This document shows, one piece after another, positions 59,812 to 64,000 of a stretch of 64,000 nucleotides of DNA. This DNA comes from Halorussus salinus (lineage in GTDB: Archaea > Halobacteriota > Halobacteria > Halobacteriales > Haladaptataceae): contig NZ_ML974127.1 of assembly GCF_004765815.2 (NCBI RefSeq), positions 317,300-381,299 on the forward strand, read 5' to 3'. The notes beneath the pieces are model-generated. The model was given only the letters and a program-made list of their open reading frames with translations. It searched no databases and was not told the DNA's origin. Made by a program: the position numbers and the translations under genes. Positions within the stretch are counted from its first letter, which is position 1; every line of letters begins with the position of its first letter.

Positions 59812-61080
59812 TTAGGTTCCCGACCCGATGCCGCGCTCGACCACGGTCCCGTCCTCGCCGACCGCGACCGCCCTCGACACGCCGAGCGCGACGCTCCGGA
59901 GCGCCCCCATCGCTGGCGTCGTCTCGCGCTCCCACCCGCCAGCGCCCTCGCGCTCGTACGCGCCGCCCTCGCCGCACGCGAGGCCGCGCTCGCCGCCGAG
60001 CGCGACCGCCAGAATCGGCTCGTCGGCCAGTCGCTCGGGCGTCCACCGGTCGCCGTCGTACCGGTGGATCACGCCGTCGTCGGCGCTGACCGCGCACGCT
60101 CCGGGGCCGGTCGTCGCCACGTCGGTCAGCGTGCCGTCGGCGTCCACGCCGACCTCCTCGAAACTCCGGCCGCCGTCGGTCGTCTCGAAGACCGACTGGC
60201 TCGTGTCGCAGGCGTAGCCCGCCGACTCGTCGGCGAGCGCGACCCCGGCCAGACTCGACCCGCTCCCCGGCGTCGTCGGGTCGGCCCACTTCAGGTCGCC
60301 GTTACGGTACCGCCCGCGCCGGACCTCGCCCGACCCGTTCACGACGAGGAGGGTCTCGTCGCCCGCCGACTCGGCCCCACCGGACCCGGCCGCGGCCACG
60401 TCCACGAGATTCGAGGAGTCGCCGTCCGGCGCGGAGTAATCGACGTGCCGCCCGGTCGCGGGGTCGAGTCGCCCGAGGGCACCGTTCTCGCCCGCGACCC
60501 AGACGCCGCCCTCTTCGACCGCGGCGACTCCTCGGAGCGCGTTCGACCCGGCGCGCGGGCCGTCGGCCAGCAGTTCGGTCCAGCCCTCGCCGTCGTCGCC
60601 GACGACGACTCCGCCCGCGCCGACCGCGTACGCGCCGTCGCCCGTCACCGCCGCGTCGAGGAGCGCCGCGTCGGTCGGCACCGTCGCCGCCTCCCAGTCG
60701 GGCGTCGGAGCCTCCGCGGCCGTGGACTCCTCGTCGTCCGGGGTCGGGCTCGGGGTTCGCTCGTCGTCGGGCGTCCCGTCGGCCTCCGTCGTCGGTGACT
60801 CGTCGGCGGCGGTCGGGGTCTCGTCGGTAGTCGGGGTTTCGTCGGCAGTGGGGGCCTCCTCGGCGTCCGACGACGGCGCTCGCTCGGCCGGGGACCGCCG
60901 CGCGTACAGCACCAGCGGCGGCAGGACGTACGCGGAGATAGCGACAATGGCGAATAGCTTGTCCACGAACGTCAGCATCCCGAACGCCGTGAGCGCGGCG
61001 GTCGCGACCGCGTGTTGCCACGTCTTGGTGTACCGCTTGAAGTACGGGCCGAACCCGTCGGCGCGGTTCGGTGCTTCCAT
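59812..61080 (-). CDS. Membrane-anchored beta-propeller protein (BNR/Ycf48-like repeats)
   Basis: 422 residues. Two membrane segments near the N-terminus (AVATAALTAFGMLTFVDKLF and IVAISAYVLPPLVLYARR), a Thr/Pro/Asp-rich linker (about 70-130), then repeats such as LLDAAVTGDGAYAVGAGG, LRGVAAVEEGGVWVAGENG, LTDVATTGPGACAVSADDG and LRSVALGVSRAVAVGEDG, a propeller of the BNR/Ycf48 kind. Probably a surface assembly or binding protein. It lies upstream of the SecD-like lipoprotein, on the same strand. Confidence 0.82.
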   Translation of the reverse strand: MEAPNRADGFGPYFKRYTKTWQHAVATAALTAFGMLTFVDKLFAIVAISAYVLPPLVLYARRSPAERAPSSDAEEAPTADETPTTDETPTAADESPTTEADGTPDDERTPSPTPDDEESTAAEAPTPDWEAATVPTDAALLDAAVTGDGAYAVGAGGVVVGDDGEGWTELLADGPRAGSNALRGVAAVEEGGVWVAGENGALGRLDPATGRHVDYSAPDGDSSNLVDVAAAGSGGAESAGDETLLVVNGSGEVRRGRYRNGDLKWADPTTPGSGSSLAGVALADESAGYACDTSQSVFETTDGGRSFEEVGVDADGTLTDVATTGPGACAVSADDGVIHRYDGDRWTPERLADEPILAVALGGERGLACGEGGAYEREGAGGWERETTPAMGALRSVALGVSRAVAVGEDGTVVERGIGSGT

Positions 61081-61207
61081 CGACGGTAGTTGGAGACTGG
61101 GACACTCGGGTCTTACGACCGGCGGGGTGACAGCGTGGTTCGGTGACGAACCCCACGCTCCTCGCCGCCACCCTCATTTTGATACGTCGGGGAGCCGAGA
61201 GGACGGT

Positions 61208-62689
61208 ATGGCCGACGCGTACGACGATTTACTCGACCGATGTAAGCGAATCACCGCACTGCAGGACGGCAGCGGCGTCCTCTACTGGGACCAGCAGGTG
61301 ATGATGCCCGAGGGCGGCACGCCCGCCCGCTCCGAACAACTGTCGGCGCTCTCGGGGGTCACCCACGAGCAACTGACCGCCGACGAGACCGGCGACCTCC
61401 TCGACGCCGCCGAGGAGCAGGAGCTATCCGACGAGCAGGCCGCGGTCGTCCGCGAGCTTCGCCGCGAGTACGACCGCGCGAGGAAGGTGCCCGAGGAGCT
61501 AGTCGAGAAACACAGTCGCCTCCAGTCGGAGGCCCAAGACGACTGGCGCGAGGCGAAGGCCAACGACGACTTCTCGGCGTTCGAGCCGATTCTCTCGGAC
61601 CTGCTGGACCTCCGGGTCGAGAAGGCCCAGCACATCGACCCGGACCGCGACCCCTACGAGGTCATGTTCGAGGACCGCGAGCCGTACCTCGAACTCGACA
61701 CGGTAGAGCGAATCTTCGACGAGTTGAAGGAGGGGCTGGTCCCCCTCATCGAGGAGATTCAAAACAGCGAGGGGATTCCGGACGCCTTCGAGGGGACCTT
61801 CGACACCGACGCTCAAGAAGCCCTCTCGCGGGACGTGCTGGACCTGCTGGACTACGACTGGGACAGGGGCCGCCTCGACACCTCCGCTCACCCCTTCATG
61901 TCGGGCACGCAGTTCGACGCCCGCATCACGACCCGGTTCGACGAGACCGACCTCCTCGGGGCGGTTAGCTCGACCGTCCACGAGTTCGGTCACGCGACCT
62001 ACGCGCTCGGGCTTCGGGACGACGCCTACGGCACGCCGCTCGGCCAGTCCCGGTCCAGCGGCGTCCACGAATCCCAGTCGCGCTTCTGGGAGAACCACGT
62101 CGGTCGGACCAAGGAGTTCTGGGAACTCGTCCTGCCGACGGTGAAAGACCACTTCCCGCAGGTCTCGGACGTGACGCCCGAGGAGGCCTACCGGACCGCC
62201 AACCGTATCGAATCGGACAACCTCATCCGGACCGAGGCCGACGAACTCACCTACCACATGCACATCATCCTGCGGTCGGAAATCGAGCGCGAGTTCGTCT
62301 CCGGCGACCTCGCGGTGAGCGAGATTCCGGCCGCGTGGAACGACAAGATGGACGAGTATCTGGGCGTCCGGCCCGACACCGACTCGGAGGGCTGTCTACA
62401 GGACATCCACTGGACCGGCGGGTTCGCCAGCTTCCAGAACTACACCGTCGGGAGCGTCCTCGCGGCCCAACTCTGGGCGACCATCGAGGACGAACTGGAC
62501 GACCCCCGCGGTCTCATCGCCGAGGGCGACTTCCAGCCAATCCGCGACTGGCTCACGGAGAATATCCACCAGCACGGCTGTCGGTACACCACCGACGAAC
62601 TGATTCGGGAGGCGACCGGCGAGGACCTGACCGCCGAGTACTTCCTCGACTACGCCGACGAGAAGTTCGGCGACATCTACGGACTGTAG
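61208..62689 (+). CDS. M32 family metallocarboxypeptidase (Taq-type), paralogue 2
   Basis: 493 residues. HEFGH at H258-H262, HESQSRFWENHVGR and DELTYHMHIILRSE are intact. It is clearly related to the M32 protein at 57662 over the whole length and shares the TTTTGATA promoter box (61177-61184, 31 bases upstream). The long in-frame extension to 60722 is antisense to the propeller gene and was left out. Likely an old tandem duplication with diverged specificity. Confidence 0.97.
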   Translation: MADAYDDLLDRCKRITALQDGSGVLYWDQQVMMPEGGTPARSEQLSALSGVTHEQLTADETGDLLDAAEEQELSDEQAAVVRELRREYDRARKVPEELVEKHSRLQSEAQDDWREAKANDDFSAFEPILSDLLDLRVEKAQHIDPDRDPYEVMFEDREPYLELDTVERIFDELKEGLVPLIEEIQNSEGIPDAFEGTFDTDAQEALSRDVLDLLDYDWDRGRLDTSAHPFMSGTQFDARITTRFDETDLLGAVSSTVHEFGHATYALGLRDDAYGTPLGQSRSSGVHESQSRFWENHVGRTKEFWELVLPTVKDHFPQVSDVTPEEAYRTANRIESDNLIRTEADELTYHMHIILRSEIEREFVSGDLAVSEIPAAWNDKMDEYLGVRPDTDSEGCLQDIHWTGGFASFQNYTVGSVLAAQLWATIEDELDDPRGLIAEGDFQPIRDWLTENIHQHGCRYTTDELIREATGEDLTAEYFLDYADEKFGDIYGL

Positions 62690-62782
62690 TCTCGGCGTCG
62701 GATTCTGGCTCTCCGCCCACGCACTCCGTCGCTCGAAAGAAAAGCTGAGTTCTCGACTCGCACGCGAGTCGGTCGGGTTGGG

Positions 62783-63049
62783 TTACGCGCCCGCTTCCTG
62801 AAGCGCGTCTTCGAGTTCGTCGCGCTGGGTAACGCCGACGAATCGCTCGACCACGCCGTCGTCGTTCTCGACCACGATGGTCGGAATCGAGCGCACCTGA
62901 TACTCGTTGGCCACGTCCTGATGCTCGTCCACGTCGATTTTCTCGAACTCGACCTCGCCCCAGTCCTCCTCCATCTCCTCGAGGATCGGGTCTTGAGTCT
63001 TGCAGGGGCCACACCAGTCCGCGTAAAAGTCCTTCAGCGTGACAGTCAT
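62783..63049 (-). CDS. Thioredoxin
   Basis: 88 residues, minimal thioredoxin fold. The active site is WCGPC (C13, C16), and the cis-Pro loop RSIPT has P56. Reduces disulfides in the cytoplasm. The C-terminus ends with a short acidic helix. Start ATG 63049. Convergent with the M32 gene. Confidence 0.96.
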   Translation of the reverse strand: MTVTLKDFYADWCGPCKTQDPILEEMEEDWGEVEFEKIDVDEHQDVANEYQVRSIPTIVVENDDGVVERFVGVTQRDELEDALQEAGA

Positions 63050-63152
63050 GGGTGTTCTGGCGGAACTATCCCCGCCTCGCGCATAAGGGTTTCCCACCCG
63101 CGTCGTGTTGCCGCGTTCGATTCCTCGCCGCGAGCGCGCTCGCTCCGAAAGG

Positions 63153-63158
63153 TTTAGG
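63153..63158 (+). promoter_or_regulatory. TATA box TTTAGG for the Sec61-beta gene
   Basis: Begins 30 bases before ATG 63183. Confidence 0.6.
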
Positions 63159-63182
63159 CGACGGGCGGTCGGACCACCGTAC

Positions 63183-63347
63183 ATGAGCAGTGGCCAGAAC
63201 TCCGGCGGACTGATGTCCAGCGCCGGACTCGTTCGTTACTTCGACGCGGAGGACCGCAACGCCATCCGCATCGACCCCAAGACCGTCGTCGCCTTCGGCG
63301 TCCTCTTCGGCGTCCTCATCGAGATTCTGAACATCCTCGGCCTGTAG
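63183..63347 (+). CDS. secG: Preprotein translocase subunit Sec61-beta (SecG, archaeal)
   Basis: 54 residues. [20 protein letters not shown] is the conserved archaeal Sec61-beta start, and [19 protein letters not shown] is its single C-terminal membrane helix. It is the small subunit of the SecYE-beta protein-conducting channel. The TTTAGG box gives a leaderless start. secY and secE are elsewhere. Confidence 0.96.
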   Translation: MSSGQNSGGLMSSAGLVRYFDAEDRNAIRIDPKTVVAFGVLFGVLIEILNILGL

Positions 63348-63394
63348 CGGGCGGGCCACCAGTCCTTTCGTTCGCGTTCGCGTACTGGTTCGAG

Positions 63395-63940
63395 ATGCGT
63401 CACCGCTCTACCGGCGATGCCGAACGTGAGCGTCACGCCGACTCCTCGTCTACCTCCTCGCCAGCGACTTCTCGCGTCCGGCAAATCCGCGAGGGGGCCG
63501 TCGGCGGGTTCGTCGCCACGCTGGTCATGACCGCGTACCGACTCCCAATCTCGCGGTCGCTCCCGCCGACCGCGCGCTTCTGGGCGACCTTCGTCGGCGA
63601 CGGCGACGAGGAGGACTATCCCGGCCCGGCCATCGTCCTCCACCTGCTCTACGGAACCGTCGCGGGCGCGGTCTTCGGGGCGGCGGGCGCGCTCGTCGGC
63701 CGAGACGCCCCGACCGCGGACCCCGACGAGGAGGCCCGCCGCGAGGAGGTCGGCCTGCTCGCTGGCGTGGGCTACGCCCTCGCGCTCTCGTGGGTCGGCG
63801 AGCGCGTCCTCCTGCGGGGCCTTCTGGGGATGGCCCCCGACCGCGACGAGTCGCTGGTGTTCCACGTCGGCCACGCCGTCTACGGGTTGACCCTCGGGAC
63901 GTGGGTGGGGTCACGCGTCAGCCATCCCGAGGATGGCTGA
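63395..63940 (+). CDS. Hypothetical membrane protein (DUF6789-like)
   Basis: 181 residues. A hydrophilic start, then three to four membrane segments (GAVGGFVATLVMTAYRL, IVLHLLYGTVAGAVFGAAGAL, GLLAGVGYALALSWVG, VFHVGHAVYGLTLGTWVG). The GAVGGFVAT-x-VMT pattern is typical of the DUF6789/DUF1440 type. Function unknown. Its stop lies inside the hairpin at 63909-63949. Confidence 0.75.
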   Translation: MRHRSTGDAERERHADSSSTSSPATSRVRQIREGAVGGFVATLVMTAYRLPISRSLPPTARFWATFVGDGDEEDYPGPAIVLHLLYGTVAGAVFGAAGALVGRDAPTADPDEEARREEVGLLAGVGYALALSWVGERVLLRGLLGMAPDRDESLVFHVGHAVYGLTLGTWVGSRVSHPEDG

Positions 63941-63949
63941 CGGGTGACC
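63909..63949. repeat. Long hairpin spanning the stop of the last gene
   Basis: Arms 63909-63927 and 63931-63949 pair over about 17 of 19 bases around a CGA loop. The TGA stop (63938-63940) lies in the right arm. A related hairpin follows at once. Confidence 0.7.
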
Positions 63950-63957
63950 GGAAGTAG

Positions 63958-63998
63958 GGTCGCGCGTCAGTCACGGTTCTCGTGACTGACGCGCGACC
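63958..63998. repeat. Perfect 17-bp hairpin near window end
   Basis: Left arm 63958-63974, loop 63975-63981 (GGTTCTC), right arm 63982-63998, with no mismatch. The arms share GTCRCGCGTCAG-like sequence with the preceding hairpin, so both belong to one repeat type, possibly a terminator array or REP-like element continuing beyond the window. Confidence 0.7.
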
Positions 63999-64000
63999 GA

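Noticed and set aside
60722..61207. N-terminal extension of the second M32 carboxypeptidase
   Set aside because: The extension is antisense to the propeller gene; the M32 domain and the TATA spacing fit ATG 61208.

Overview
The window is chromosomal DNA of a halophilic archaeon (class Halobacteria). The base composition is GC-rich with G/C-biased third positions, the proteins are strongly acidic, and there are many twin-arginine (TAT) signals and one PGF-CTERM tail. Many start codons lie about 30 bases downstream of a TATA-like box with no ribosome binding site, which indicates leaderless transcripts. Several families are archaeal or haloarchaeal: SepF, FAU-1, archaemetzincin, ABCE1, Sec61-beta, a PINc-ATPase, UPF0146 and HVO_0416-type zinc fingers. 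I see no rRNA, tRNA, CRISPR array, replication origin or complete transposon.

Layout. 1-5710: the 3' part of a three-gene, translationally coupled helicase/nuclease operon resembling AddAB in composition. 5799-15232: small zinc-ribbon and DUF genes, a NifU-like protein, an LVIVD surface protein, a ROK sugar kinase, a stress protein, an SDR enzyme, a CBS protein, a geranylgeranyl reductase-like flavoprotein and a membrane-anchored HTH protein. 15442-25911: UvrA, an AI-2E type permease overlapping an antisense BofA-like gene, a YgfZ-like protein, a PUA protein, a DUF1028 protein and a halolysin-type protease. 26058-36907: SepF, FAU-1, PrsW, riboflavin synthase, a UvrD-type helicase, several very small genes, an F420:NADP reductase and a HAD phosphatase. 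36986-38361: an accessory patch with a TnpB-derived miniature element next to a lower-GC membrane protein gene. 38442-46036: a methyltransferase, FNT channel, archaemetzincin, a frameshifted toxin-like pair, an arylsulfotransferase-like protein, ABCE1 and an EMC6-like protein. 46074-56000: a TrmB-type regulator divergent from an RND exporter with a palindromic operator between them, the PINc-ATPase, membrane proteins and a pentapeptide-repeat potassium-channel-like protein. 56216-63940: an M20 peptidase, two M32 carboxypeptidases around two surface proteins, thioredoxin and Sec61-beta.

Housekeeping themes are DNA repair (UvrA, UvrD-type helicases, RecB-like nucleases), ribosome recycling and RNA handling (ABCE1, FAU-1, PUA protein), cell division (SepF), membrane biogenesis (Sec61-beta, EMC6-like, geranylgeranyl reductase) and peptide turnover (two M32, M20, halolysin, PrsW, archaemetzincin).

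The most novel signals are non-coding. Two intergenic copies (11068-11189 plus strand, 57378-57497 minus strand) of a roughly 120-nt element share conserved internal loops, and their 13-bp outer stem carries three compensatory base-pair changes. This fits a structured RNA family. A second repeat family has copies near 21.3, 29.8 and 31.25 kb. A 393-bp miniature element keeps what looks like a TnpB 3' end and right-end hairpins. A -1 frameshift in an A5 run splits a toxin-like gene, and a charged protein tail is encoded antisense to a BofA gene.
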